A stretch of DNA of 64,000 nucleotides, taken from positions 1 to 64,000 of the forward strand of contig NZ_JBHEUZ010000019.1 of assembly GCF_041925275.1 (NCBI RefSeq), in the 5' to 3' direction. Made by a program: the position numbers and the translations under genes. Positions 43,603 to 52,458 of this stretch are shown in pieces. The notes beneath the pieces were generated by a model. That model saw nothing but the letters and a program-made list of their open reading frames with translations. It did no database searches and had not been told where the DNA came from. Within the stretch, counting starts at the first letter, position 1; the number at the start of each line of letters is the position of its first letter. This stretch comes from Parapedobacter pyrenivorans_A. GTDB taxonomy: Bacteria; Bacteroidota; Bacteroidia; Sphingobacteriales; Sphingobacteriaceae.

Positions 43603-43618
43603 TGTTCGATATCGAACA
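43603..43618. promoter_or_regulatory. Perfect 16-bp palindrome upstream of the adaptor/permease operon
   Basis: TGTTCGATATCGAACA. The centre is about 88 bp before the start expected from the downstream sigma54-like element, the distance typical of an enhancer site for an NtrC-type activator. A TetR-type or other operator is equally possible. Confidence 0.5.
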
Positions 43619-43651
43619 GTTTGATTTTAATAGACGGCGTAACAAACTGTT
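43615..43651. repeat. Second inverted repeat upstream of the adaptor gene
   Basis: AACAGTTTG (43615-43623) and CAAACTGTT (43643-43651), a 9-bp inverted repeat with 19 bases between the arms. It overlaps the end of the 16-bp palindrome. Confidence 0.4.
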
Positions 43652-43670
43652 TAAAAATAAGTTATGTTTT

Positions 43671-43686
43671 TGGCACGGCATTATAT
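43671..43686 (+). promoter_or_regulatory. Sigma54-like promoter element
   Basis: TGGCACG (43671-43677) is a perfect -24 element. Four bases later, where TTGCA would be expected, the sequence is TATAT, so the -12 GC is missing. A TAnnTTTG-like TATGTTTT lies just upstream (43663-43670). The promoter type is therefore unsettled. Confidence 0.3.
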
Positions 43687-43736
43687 GGTAGCGGTGGAGT
43701 AGTCCGAGGTCGGCTACCGATCACAAGGAAAAGAAA

Positions 43737-44990
43737 ATGGATAGAGCATTACCGAAGAAAAGATGGAACAGTAAACGCATCACGATGGTTGCGGGAGGTG
43801 CAGGAATCTTGGCACTTATCGCTGCCAGCTATTACTTTACCTCCGGCAACTCGCGGCTCAATGTGGATGCAGAGCGGATTACCATATCCGAGGTAAAGGA
43901 AGATTCTTTCCGCGAGTTCATTCCGGTGAATGGTACGGTACTGCCCATTACCAGTATCTTTCTAGATGCCTCAGTAGGCGGTCGGGTAGAAGAGAAGTTC
44001 GTTGAAGATGGCGCCAAACTTGCAAAAGGCGATCCCATCATGCGGCTCTCGAACACCGATTTGGAGCTGAGCCTGGTAACGCAGGAAACCAACGTATACA
44101 ACAACCTGACCCAGATGCAAATCGCCCAAACCGCCGCGCAACAAACATCCATTGCTAACCGCAACCAACTGGCCGATGCTGAAAATGCATTGAAAGAAGC
44201 CAAACGGGTATATGATCTAAATAAAACGTTGTTCGAGAAAAAAGCAGTTGGTTCGCAGGAATTCCAGCAGGCGAAAAACAATTATGACTATCAATTGGAG
44301 CGTACCAAGCTAACCCGTGAAAACATTGCGCAGGATTCCATCCGCAGTGCCCAGACACTCGAACAGAACAAACAATTGTACGCCAGTGGTATGTCGGCGC
44401 TGGAACTGATGCGGCGTAAGGTGGGTGACCTGATCCTGCGGGCACCCGTGGATGGGCAGCTGACCTCCTTCGATGCCGAGATCGGCCAAAGCAAAAACCC
44501 CGGCGAACGCCTCGGCCAGATCGACGTACTTACGGGTTTCAAGGTCCGCGCCGATATTGACGAATACTACATTTCCCGAATTTATCCCGATCTCGAAGGA
44601 GAATTCACCTTCGCCGGCAAAAGCTATAAACTGGTCATAAAAAAAGTGTACACGCAAGTGACCAATGGACGCTTCCAGGTAGATATGGAATTCGTAAACG
44701 AAGTCCCCGAAGGCATCCGCCGGGGCCAGACGCTCCAAATCCGCCTCGCCCTCAGCGATGAAATCAAAGCAGTGCTGCTGGCAAAAGGCGGATTTTACCA
44801 GCAAACCGGTGGTAATTGGGTTTTCAAGCTGACCGCGGATGGCAAAACCGCCTATCGTGTGGATGTACAATTGGGCCGCCAGAACCCGGATTATTATGAG
44901 GTGGTTGGCGGATTGGAGCCGGGCGATAAAGTGGTAACCTCAAGTTATGAAACGTACGACCGCGTCCAGGAGTTGAGCATCAATCAGTAA
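43737..44990 (+). CDS. HlyD/MacA-type periplasmic adaptor
   Basis: 417 residues: an N-terminal membrane anchor (about 16-38, MVAGGAGILALIAASYYFTS), a lipoyl/barrel-sandwich domain (DASVGGRVEEKFVEDGAKL), a long helical hairpin (about 110-205, many Gln/Ala), then beta-barrel and membrane-proximal parts (VGDLILRAPVDGQLTSFDAE). It connects an inner-membrane transporter to an outer-membrane channel. It should work with the FtsX/MacB-like permease 6 bp downstream, but neither an ATP-binding protein nor a TolC-like protein is in the pair. AAGGA upstream is a fair ribosome binding site. Confidence 0.88.
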   Translation: MDRALPKKRWNSKRITMVAGGAGILALIAASYYFTSGNSRLNVDAERITISEVKEDSFREFIPVNGTVLPITSIFLDASVGGRVEEKFVEDGAKLAKGDPIMRLSNTDLELSLVTQETNVYNNLTQMQIAQTAAQQTSIANRNQLADAENALKEAKRVYDLNKTLFEKKAVGSQEFQQAKNNYDYQLERTKLTRENIAQDSIRSAQTLEQNKQLYASGMSALELMRRKVGDLILRAPVDGQLTSFDAEIGQSKNPGERLGQIDVLTGFKVRADIDEYYISRIYPDLEGEFTFAGKSYKLVIKKVYTQVTNGRFQVDMEFVNEVPEGIRRGQTLQIRLALSDEIKAVLLAKGGFYQQTGGNWVFKLTADGKTAYRVDVQLGRQNPDYYEVVGGLEPGDKVVTSSYETYDRVQELSINQ

Positions 44991-44996
44991 CCAGTC

Positions 44997-47369
44997 ATGA
45001 TCAAGAACTATCTCAAAATCGCGTGGCGCAATCTGGTAAGGAACAAGGTGTATTCTTTCATCAACATCCTCGGATTGAGCGTGGGAATGGCCTCCTGTAT
45101 GCTCATCCTGATCTGGATAGCCAACGAGGTAAACCACGACCAGTTCCACGAAAAGAAAAATCGCATCTACGTCGTCAACAACCGCGATGTAAACGAAGGC
45201 GTTGTCAATGCCTGGAACTGGACACCAAATATTATGGCACCCTCCCTCAAACAAGACTTCCCCGAAGTGGAAGACGCCGCGCGGGTTGATGCCGGAAACA
45301 CCTTCCTCTTTACGGTAGGCGACGACAAGCAGAAGCAGCAAGGCGCCTTTACCGATCCGGGGTTCCTCACCATGTTCAGCTTCCCCTTCACACAGGGCGA
45401 CCCCCATACCGCGCTAAATGAGCCCCACAACATTGTCTTGACCGAGAAACTGGCCAAATCGCTGTTCGGCGATGCGGATGCCATGGGCCAGCTCATCAAA
45501 ATAGACAGTACCGACCAGTTTACCGTAACGGGCATCATGGCCGATCTTCCCAACAACACCCGGTTCGATTTCGATTACCTGCTGCCCTGGGACTACAGCG
45601 TCAACCTTGGCTGGCGCGATAGCTCGTGGGCCAACAATACCCTGCAAACCTATGTTTTGCTGAAAGAAGGCGTATCGCAGGCGGCGTTTGATCAAAAGAT
45701 CAACAGCATTACCAAAGACCACCTCGCCGAGAATCCGCTATATAGCAAGCGGGAGGTATTTACCCAACCGCTCACGGAAGCGTGGCTATACTCCAAACAG
45801 GAAAACGGATACTATACCGGCGGGCGCATCGAAATGGTACGCCTCTTCGCCATCATCGCTGCATTTATCCTCATCATCGCCTGCATCAATTTCATGAACC
45901 TCAGCACTGCCCGCAGTGAAAAAAGAGCGAAAGAAGTGGGCATCCGCAAGGTGGTGGGTGCACAGAAACAGCTATTGGTGGGCCAGTTCCTTGGCGAAAG
46001 CATCCTATTGGCGTGCTTTGCTTTTGTCTTCGCGTTGGCCGCGGTGATGTTGGCCTTGCCTGCTTTTGGCAACCTCGTGGGCAAGTCGCTGCATATCGCC
46101 TTCGGCAACCCCTTGTTTTGGCTGCTTTCCGTTGCCTTCATCGTCACCTGCGGACTGCTAGCCGGCAGTTATCCGGCTTTCTACCTGTCCGCCTTCAAAC
46201 CCGTCAGCGTGTTGAAAGGCCTATTCAAGCGGAGCGGCGCGGCGGTGAATCCCCGAAAGGTACTGGTGGTGGTACAGTTCAGCTTTGCCGTCATCCTTAT
46301 CATCGCCACCATCATCGTATCGCAGCAAATCAAACACGCCCAGTCGAGAGACAACGGGTATGACCGTAACGATTTGGTGTACGTGCCCATGGAAGGGGCC
46401 ATCGAAAACAAATACAACCTCATCCGCAACGAATTACTCAGCAAGGGCGCGGCGGTAGCGGTAACCAAGTCCATGAGCCCCATCACCACCCGTTACAGCG
46501 ATAGCTGGGGCTGGAGCTGGACGGGCAGCACCGAAGAAGACAAGCGCATCGACTTTGTGCGCATGGCATCTGACGCCGATTTTGTCAAAACCATGGGTGC
46601 TACACTCACCATGGGTCGCGACATTGACATCTACACGTACCCCGGCGATTCGCTATCCATCGTGCTCAACGAAACGGCCGTAAAAATGATGCACCTCGAA
46701 GATCCGCTGAGCACCATCCTGAAGGCCGATGACGAAGACTGGCGCGTGGTGGGCGTGGTGAAGGACTTTATTTACGAGTCGCCCTACGAAAAGGTACAGC
46801 AGCTGGTTATTTTCGGGCCGGCAGCGTGGTTCTCTACCATCCACCTCAGACTGAACCCGGCCAACACCACGCAGCATAACCTCAAGCTTGCCGAGCAGGT
46901 ATTCAAAGCACACAACCCGCAATACCCGTTCAGTTATCACTTTGTGGACGAGGTTTATGCCCGCAAATTTCAGGAAGAACAGCGGGTCGGCACGTTGGCC
47001 GCGTTGTTTGCCGGTTTAACCATTTTCATTTCCTGCTTGGGCCTGTTCGGGCTGGCCACTTTCACCGCCGAAAGCCGCATCAAGGAAGTAGGCGTACGGA
47101 AAGTGCTGGGTGCGTCGGTGCTCAACATTACGGCCTTATTATCCAAAGACTTTTTGAAGCTGGTAGGCATTTCGTTCCTCATTGCATCGCCCATCGCGTG
47201 GTACGCTATGAGCCAATGGCTGGGCGGGTACACCTACCGCATCAACATCGGGTGGTGGGTATTCGCGCTCGCCGGCACACTTTCGATGTTGATATCGTTG
47301 GCAACGATCAGCTACCAGGCTATCAGAGCCGCCATGGCTAACCCGGTGCACAGCCTGCGAAACGAATAG
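44997..47369 (+). CDS. FtsX/MacB-family ABC transporter permease (fused duplicate)
   Basis: 790 residues, made of two similar halves. Each has a MacB_PCD periplasmic domain and an FtsX domain: first helix LRNKVYSF-like RNLVRNKVYSFINILGLSVG (9-28) with FtsX region about 285-405, second half beginning RKVLVVVQFSFAVILIIATI (about 420) with FtsX region about 675-785 (SRIKEVGVRKVLGAS, matching KRAKEVGIRKVVGAQ in the first half). Such proteins are mechanotransducing permeases that need a LolD/MacB-type ATPase. None is encoded here, so it must borrow one. Likely export of a lipid, peptide or drug. Confidence 0.9.
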   Translation: MIKNYLKIAWRNLVRNKVYSFINILGLSVGMASCMLILIWIANEVNHDQFHEKKNRIYVVNNRDVNEGVVNAWNWTPNIMAPSLKQDFPEVEDAARVDAGNTFLFTVGDDKQKQQGAFTDPGFLTMFSFPFTQGDPHTALNEPHNIVLTEKLAKSLFGDADAMGQLIKIDSTDQFTVTGIMADLPNNTRFDFDYLLPWDYSVNLGWRDSSWANNTLQTYVLLKEGVSQAAFDQKINSITKDHLAENPLYSKREVFTQPLTEAWLYSKQENGYYTGGRIEMVRLFAIIAAFILIIACINFMNLSTARSEKRAKEVGIRKVVGAQKQLLVGQFLGESILLACFAFVFALAAVMLALPAFGNLVGKSLHIAFGNPLFWLLSVAFIVTCGLLAGSYPAFYLSAFKPVSVLKGLFKRSGAAVNPRKVLVVVQFSFAVILIIATIIVSQQIKHAQSRDNGYDRNDLVYVPMEGAIENKYNLIRNELLSKGAAVAVTKSMSPITTRYSDSWGWSWTGSTEEDKRIDFVRMASDADFVKTMGATLTMGRDIDIYTYPGDSLSIVLNETAVKMMHLEDPLSTILKADDEDWRVVGVVKDFIYESPYEKVQQLVIFGPAAWFSTIHLRLNPANTTQHNLKLAEQVFKAHNPQYPFSYHFVDEVYARKFQEEQRVGTLAALFAGLTIFISCLGLFGLATFTAESRIKEVGVRKVLGASVLNITALLSKDFLKLVGISFLIASPIAWYAMSQWLGGYTYRINIGWWVFALAGTLSMLISLATISYQAIRAAMANPVHSLRNE

Positions 47370-47388
47370 AGAAAAACACGAAAGCCGA

Positions 47389-48471
47389 TCAAAGCATCAC
47401 CGGTTTGCCTGTTTTTACCGACTCATCGCACGCAATGGCTATCCGCAGGCTATCCACAGCCTGTTGGGTCAGCGCATTCAAATCCAAGTCTTTGCGTATT
47501 GCTTCAAGGAAAAATCGTTGTTCACGGTTGCATAGTTCCTGATGATCCGGCTCATCGGTGAGGTCGATCCACTCATCGGGTTTCACAAAATCGTTGTTAC
47601 CATCGATTGCCGCATGGTGTACCCGCAACGACTCTGTTTTGGTGTGGGCCGAGACATTGTCGGAATGGCCTATTGCACCGGCCTCCTTTGCTACGATGGA
47701 AACCGAGCCCTTCGGGCCAATCACATCTTTAATGAAAAATGCAGTTTCACTGATCATTGGTCCCCACCCAGCCTCGTACCACCCCACAGAACCATCTTCG
47801 AATCGGATTTGCAGTTGCCCGTAGTTATAATTGTCTTCCGGAATATCGTCCGTTAGTCTAGCACCGATAGCATTGACCTGAACGGGTTTGCTCCCGGTCA
47901 TCTGGCACATCACATCGATGTAGTGCACCCCACAATCGACAATGGGGCTCAAGCTTTTCATCAGGTTGCGGTGCACATCCCACATCCGGCCGTGGCTTTG
48001 CTGGTTGAGGTTCATCCGCATCACCAGCGGCTTACCCAATTGTCCGCCCAATTTCACGAAGTGCTGCCAAGATGGGTGGTAGCGTAGGATATAGCCTACC
48101 ACCAACTTCTTGCCCGTACGCCTCGCGGCTTCAGCCACCCGTTCTGCTCCCTCGACCGTGTCTGCCAATGGCTTCTCGATGAATACATGGCAGCCGTGCT
48201 CCATCGCCATAATAGCGTATTCCTCGTGGGTGTCTGGATACGTCGAGATGCATACCGCATCAGGCTTGGCAGCCTGCAACGCCGTGGTATAGTCGCTGTA
48301 GCATGGATAGCCACCTCCCAACCGCTCGTTTAACTGCTCCTTGCTGACGCCCCTGGCAACCAGCCCGCAGATCTCAAATCCATCCATATCGTGATAGGCC
48401 TGCGCGTGCGATGCACCCATGTTGCCACAGCCTACGACCAGTACACGCACCTTACTACCAGTTTGTTTCAT
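47389..48471 (-). CDS. Gfo/Idh/MocA-family oxidoreductase
   Basis: 360 residues from ATG 48471; a longer ORF runs upstream into the transporter gene but its sequence is unlike a protein. The Rossmann motif VRVLVVGCGNMGASHA (7-22) binds NAD(P); the EKP triad appears as FIEKPLADTV, and the C-terminal domain has SPIVDCGVHYIDVM. It oxidises or reduces a sugar or sugar acid in the cytoplasm. It lies at the 3' end of the rhamnoside locus, after an NupG-like transporter, which may import its substrate. Confidence 0.87.
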   Translation of the reverse strand: MKQTGSKVRVLVVGCGNMGASHAQAYHDMDGFEICGLVARGVSKEQLNERLGGGYPCYSDYTTALQAAKPDAVCISTYPDTHEEYAIMAMEHGCHVFIEKPLADTVEGAERVAEAARRTGKKLVVGYILRYHPSWQHFVKLGGQLGKPLVMRMNLNQQSHGRMWDVHRNLMKSLSPIVDCGVHYIDVMCQMTGSKPVQVNAIGARLTDDIPEDNYNYGQLQIRFEDGSVGWYEAGWGPMISETAFFIKDVIGPKGSVSIVAKEAGAIGHSDNVSAHTKTESLRVHHAAIDGNNDFVKPDEWIDLTDEPDHQELCNREQRFFLEAIRKDLDLNALTQQAVDSLRIAIACDESVKTGKPVML

Positions 48472-48521
48472 TTCTTTTTTCCTTTGCTTATTTCTTATGC
48501 ATTTTTTAGCAACATCTGTTG

Positions 48522-49730
48522 CTAACCCTCCCGCTCCTCCACCGGTTGGTCTCGGAACGAGACCAAGAATACAACCAGCACCACGGCAGCGATACCCGCC
48601 GGAACCAGCCAAACCCCTTGCCAATTGAACTGCATGGCCGACCCTTCCGGCAACATAAACCATTCGGTAATCAATCCTGAGATGTACGAACCAATCAGCA
48701 TACCTATTCCATACGTTGCAAAGGTAATCAATCCCTGCGCAGAATTACGGATCCGGTCACCAGCCACGCGGTCCACATAGATCTGGCCGGACACAAAAAA
48801 GAAATCGTAGCATATCCCATGCAGCAGGATACCTAAATACAACAATCCCATCCCACTATCGGCATCACCAAACGCAAACAGTATATAGCGGACAATCCAT
48901 GCGATAATCCCCATGATTAAAATCACTTTGATACCAAAGCGCTTGAAAGCAAAAGGTATAACGAGCAAAAATAGAAATTCCGAAAGTTGTCCTAAAGTCA
49001 TCTTTCCGGCCGCATTCGAGATACCCAGATCATTCAAGAAGGGATTGGCAAAACTATAATAAAAAGATAGCGGAATACAGATTGCCAGCGATGAAAGAAA
49101 GAAGACCAAAAAGGATCGCTGCTTGAATAGCACCAGCGCCTCCTTCCCCAACACGGAACCTAAGCTTGCGTTCCCTGTCCGGTCCGGAGGTGTGTCGGGA
49201 AGTGTAAAGCTCACTAAGCCCAGTATCGCCGACGCGCCAGCAGCCATGTAAAACAGGGAAGCACTGCTTTCGATACCGAGATAACCCAACAACAGTCCGG
49301 CAATGATCCAACCGGCCGTACCAAACACCCGGATAAGCGGAAATTCCCTGCCCGCGTCTTTGAGTTGCCGGAACGTAACGGAATTCATCAGGGCCATCGT
49401 GGGTGCGTACAGCAGCGAATACAATAGCAGCAGCCACCAGAACGCACCATAATCGTCAGCCCGTGCCAACATAACCAATATCCCCGCTCCCAACAGATGC
49501 AGCACGCCGAGCACGCGTTGTGCTGCGAAATAACGGTCGGCCACGAGCCCCACAAATACTGGAGACAACGCCGCGGCAATAGAAAAGTTGGCATAAGCTG
49601 AGCCCACCTGTACAGCGCTTGCACCTAGTTGTTCGAATAGATAGGTTCCCAGCGTCACGTACCACGCGCCCCAGGTAAAAAATTCCAGGAACATGGCTAG
49701 TGAGAGGCGGGCTCGCAGCGATATCGACAT
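48522..49730 (-). CDS. NupG-like nucleoside/sugar MFS transporter
   Basis: 402 residues with about 12 transmembrane helices. The N-terminus MSISLRARLSLAMFLEFFTW and GAWYVTLGTYLFEQLGAS, and GTAGWIIAGLLLGYLG, are typical of the nucleoside:H+ symporter (NupG) family, which in Bacteroidota is usually found with sugar-metabolism genes rather than nucleosides. It may import a monosaccharide or a uronate released by the locus. Spacing is 11 bp from the sugar-dehydrogenase fusion upstream, so one operon. Substrate not determined. Confidence 0.85.
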   Translation of the reverse strand: MSISLRARLSLAMFLEFFTWGAWYVTLGTYLFEQLGASAVQVGSAYANFSIAAALSPVFVGLVADRYFAAQRVLGVLHLLGAGILVMLARADDYGAFWWLLLLYSLLYAPTMALMNSVTFRQLKDAGREFPLIRVFGTAGWIIAGLLLGYLGIESSASLFYMAAGASAILGLVSFTLPDTPPDRTGNASLGSVLGKEALVLFKQRSFLVFFLSSLAICIPLSFYYSFANPFLNDLGISNAAGKMTLGQLSEFLFLLVIPFAFKRFGIKVILIMGIIAWIVRYILFAFGDADSGMGLLYLGILLHGICYDFFFVSGQIYVDRVAGDRIRNSAQGLITFATYGIGMLIGSYISGLITEWFMLPEGSAMQFNWQGVWLVPAGIAAVVLVVFLVSFRDQPVEEREG

Positions 49731-49741
49731 AAAGGCCCCGT

Positions 49742-52450
49742 CTAACGGTTATAAAATTTCAGCCAATCGATGCTAAACAGCGCCTTATCTCCCGCATCAC
49801 CATTTACAAACACAACGTAGAGGTCGTGCACATCATGGGTTTCGTCCACCGATCCCATCACCTCTTTCCAGCCATTTTCAGCACCGCTGAAATTACCTGC
49901 AGGTATTTCCAAACGGGAAACCACCGGTCCGCCGATACTATCCAGATGCACCTCAATCGTACCTCCAGCACCGCTGGCCTGCGCCCGATAGCCGATCCGT
50001 CGCACATGCGTCAGGTCAATGTCCCGGAAAGAAAGGTAACTTCCATTCTGGATTCCGTACACATACGACATAAAGGCCGTAGTAACTGTAGCAATCCGCA
50101 CATTGCCCGCATCGAAATCTTCCGCTTGAAGCAACGGGTTGCGCAATAGAATGTGATCATGTCCGTTCAAAGGTGGGATTCCGTTCGCCCCGTGGTCCGT
50201 ATAACGGGCACTAAACAGGTACACGCCATCGGCGTCTCTCCCACTATGGCTATCAAGCCGTAATACGCCTTGGGGTGCCAATTGCTGCTGCCCTGCACCG
50301 AGTGACAGGATATAGCGGACCATTTCCCGTGCATCCTCCTCCGCTAATTCGGGGTGCGGCGACATTGCCCGCTCTCCCCAGTTGCCGCTACCGCCATCGA
50401 TTATTTTGTTAACCAGTAGCCCCTCCGCCCCCGGGGTACCCCTATAGCGGGCTGCCACAGCCTGATAAGTGGGGCCTACCGATTCTTTGTCGATGGAATG
50501 GCAGGACCTGCAGTCCAGGTTGGCAATCAGCTGCTGCCCTTTCAGGTAACGCAGGCTGCTCGGATCCTGTCCGCCACTTAATACCAGTGCGGCATCTTTA
50601 CCATTGGGTATATACCCGAACGCCAGCGACACATCCGCTACGGATACACTGTCTTCCCTATCACTTGCCTCCACCGCATAATCCAGTGTACTGCCATCCC
50701 AATAAAAACTGCGATTGGCTGAAGTATGGATGTGGACCTCCGGCGGTGTATTGCCTACGTAAATCCGGTTGGAAGTGGTTCCTTCACCGCCCTCTCCATC
50801 GCTTACGGTCAACTCCACATCGTAAATCCCTGGCTTAGTAAACGTATGGGAAACGGTCTCACCCTGCTTGTTTTCGCCTTCCACACGCCAACGGAAAGAC
50901 AGCTTGTCTCCCTCGTCATGGTCAATGGATCCACCGGCCGATAGTTTCACCGTCAGTGGTGCCGCTCCATATTGCTTATCCATCTCAATGGAGGCGACCG
51001 GCCTTCGGTTTCCCTCCGCATATTCAATCCGAACCAAGCGAGCATTGGTATTCTTGGAGAACCAGTTCGTTCCGTACTCCAGCATATAAATGGCCCCATC
51101 CGATGCAAATTGCATGTCTACGGGTGCATCAAAGTTCCAGTGTTCCAGAAACGGCTCCATTCCCTTAAAATTTCCGCTTTCATCAAAACTTACCGCCATG
51201 ACCCACCCACGAATCCATTCGTAGATGAAAAGCTTCCCATCGTAATAATCGGAAAGTTTATATGGTGCCTTCTTGAAATGTTTGCTGTAGTAGACAGGCC
51301 CCGCCATTGCCGTAGCTCCTCCATTGCCGACCTGCGGAAAGTATGTTGAGTTATTTTTCCCGTACCAAATCATCGCCGGCTTAGCCGGCGGCAGCTCCTT
51401 CAATCCGGTGTTGTTGGGCGATTCGTTCATCGGCTTCGATGGATCCTTGCCGGGACCGAGTTCCCCCGTCGCGTAATCGTATTTGCCGAAGATCTGGTTG
51501 TTGCCCAAGAAATATGGCCAGCCGTAGTATCCCGGTTCTCGCACCTGATTGATCTCGTCAAAGCTCATCAGCTCTCCATCAGAAGCCTTCATTTCCGTAT
51601 CCGGACCGACATCCCCAAAATACAGATAGCCCGTTTCGTCGTCAATGCTATAGCGATAAGGGTTACGTGCGCCCATCACATAGATTTCCGGTCGCGCGCC
51701 CGCCGTGCCCTTTGGAAACAGGTTACCTTCCGGTATCGCATATCCCCCGCCGGGCAGTGGCTTGATGCGCAGGATTTTCCCCCTGAGGTCATTGGTGTTG
51801 GAGGCTGTAGCCTGATCGTCTGAAAGCTCCCTCCCCGGGCGCTCATCCACCGGCGTATACCCCGCTGTTTCTTCGGCGTTGGTATTGTCGCCCGTGGACA
51901 GGTAGAGGTTACCTGCCCGATCAAACTTGAGGTATCCCGCTGAATGGCAGCAGTAGATACGCTGCGTGGGGATTTCCAAGATAACCGTTTCCGTCGACCG
52001 CAGTAGGCTATCGTTCCGGAACTCCATCCGCGATAGCCTGCTCACTGCCTGCTCACCCGCCACCGCGTAGTAGAAATACAGCCAGTGGTTCTTCTCGTAA
52101 TCCGGATCGGCAACAACCCCCAGCAGTCCGTCTTCGATACCGCTGAACACCTCGAAATTGGCCACGGCGCGGAGCTCCTTTGTAGCATCTTTGTATAATC
52201 GCACCCCGCCCTTGCGCTCCACGAACAGCACGTCATTGCCCGGGAGGATGACCATCTGCATCGGCTCGTCGAGCCCTTCGGCAAGCACCGTGCGCGTGTA
52301 GCGGGTGCTATCGGGCGCTACCGTAGGCCTACTTTTTCCGCTGTTTGTGCAGGAGAAAGCAATCGCCAAGACAGATGTTGCTAAAAAGAGGATGGCAGGA
52401 GCTTTAAAAGCGAAGTCTGCACAGGAGTATTTATTTTTACTTTCATTCAT
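49742..52450 (-). CDS. Sugar dehydrogenase / PKD / cytochrome c / CBM6-like fusion
   Basis: 902 residues; lipobox AIAFSCTNSG (lipid Cys 34). Residues about 50-480: soluble PQQ-type glucose/sorbosone dehydrogenase propeller (LGVVADPDYEKN, YCCHSAGYLKFDRAGNLYLS, GARNPYRYSIDDETGYLYFG). Residues about 484-566: PKD (SIDHDEGDKLSFRWRVEG). Residues about 635-718: class-I cytochrome c with CRSCH (C647, C650, H651) and an axial Met candidate M696. Residues about 774-902: CBM6-like domain (LLQAEDFD, WLKFYNR). It could oxidise sugars on the surface and pass electrons to the haem. This combination with a rhamnoside locus suggests periplasmic or surface oxidation of the released sugar. Confidence 0.85.
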   Translation of the reverse strand: MNESKNKYSCADFAFKAPAILFLATSVLAIAFSCTNSGKSRPTVAPDSTRYTRTVLAEGLDEPMQMVILPGNDVLFVERKGGVRLYKDATKELRAVANFEVFSGIEDGLLGVVADPDYEKNHWLYFYYAVAGEQAVSRLSRMEFRNDSLLRSTETVILEIPTQRIYCCHSAGYLKFDRAGNLYLSTGDNTNAEETAGYTPVDERPGRELSDDQATASNTNDLRGKILRIKPLPGGGYAIPEGNLFPKGTAGARPEIYVMGARNPYRYSIDDETGYLYFGDVGPDTEMKASDGELMSFDEINQVREPGYYGWPYFLGNNQIFGKYDYATGELGPGKDPSKPMNESPNNTGLKELPPAKPAMIWYGKNNSTYFPQVGNGGATAMAGPVYYSKHFKKAPYKLSDYYDGKLFIYEWIRGWVMAVSFDESGNFKGMEPFLEHWNFDAPVDMQFASDGAIYMLEYGTNWFSKNTNARLVRIEYAEGNRRPVASIEMDKQYGAAPLTVKLSAGGSIDHDEGDKLSFRWRVEGENKQGETVSHTFTKPGIYDVELTVSDGEGGEGTTSNRIYVGNTPPEVHIHTSANRSFYWDGSTLDYAVEASDREDSVSVADVSLAFGYIPNGKDAALVLSGGQDPSSLRYLKGQQLIANLDCRSCHSIDKESVGPTYQAVAARYRGTPGAEGLLVNKIIDGGSGNWGERAMSPHPELAEEDAREMVRYILSLGAGQQQLAPQGVLRLDSHSGRDADGVYLFSARYTDHGANGIPPLNGHDHILLRNPLLQAEDFDAGNVRIATVTTAFMSYVYGIQNGSYLSFRDIDLTHVRRIGYRAQASGAGGTIEVHLDSIGGPVVSRLEIPAGNFSGAENGWKEVMGSVDETHDVHDLYVVFVNGDAGDKALFSIDWLKFYNR

Positions 52451-52458
52451 GTTTATTA

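Noticed and set aside
48472..48663. N-terminal extension of the Gfo/Idh/MocA protein
   Set aside because: The extra residues are Gly/Arg-rich, overlap the 3' end of the transporter gene and precede a clear Rossmann start at ATG 48471.
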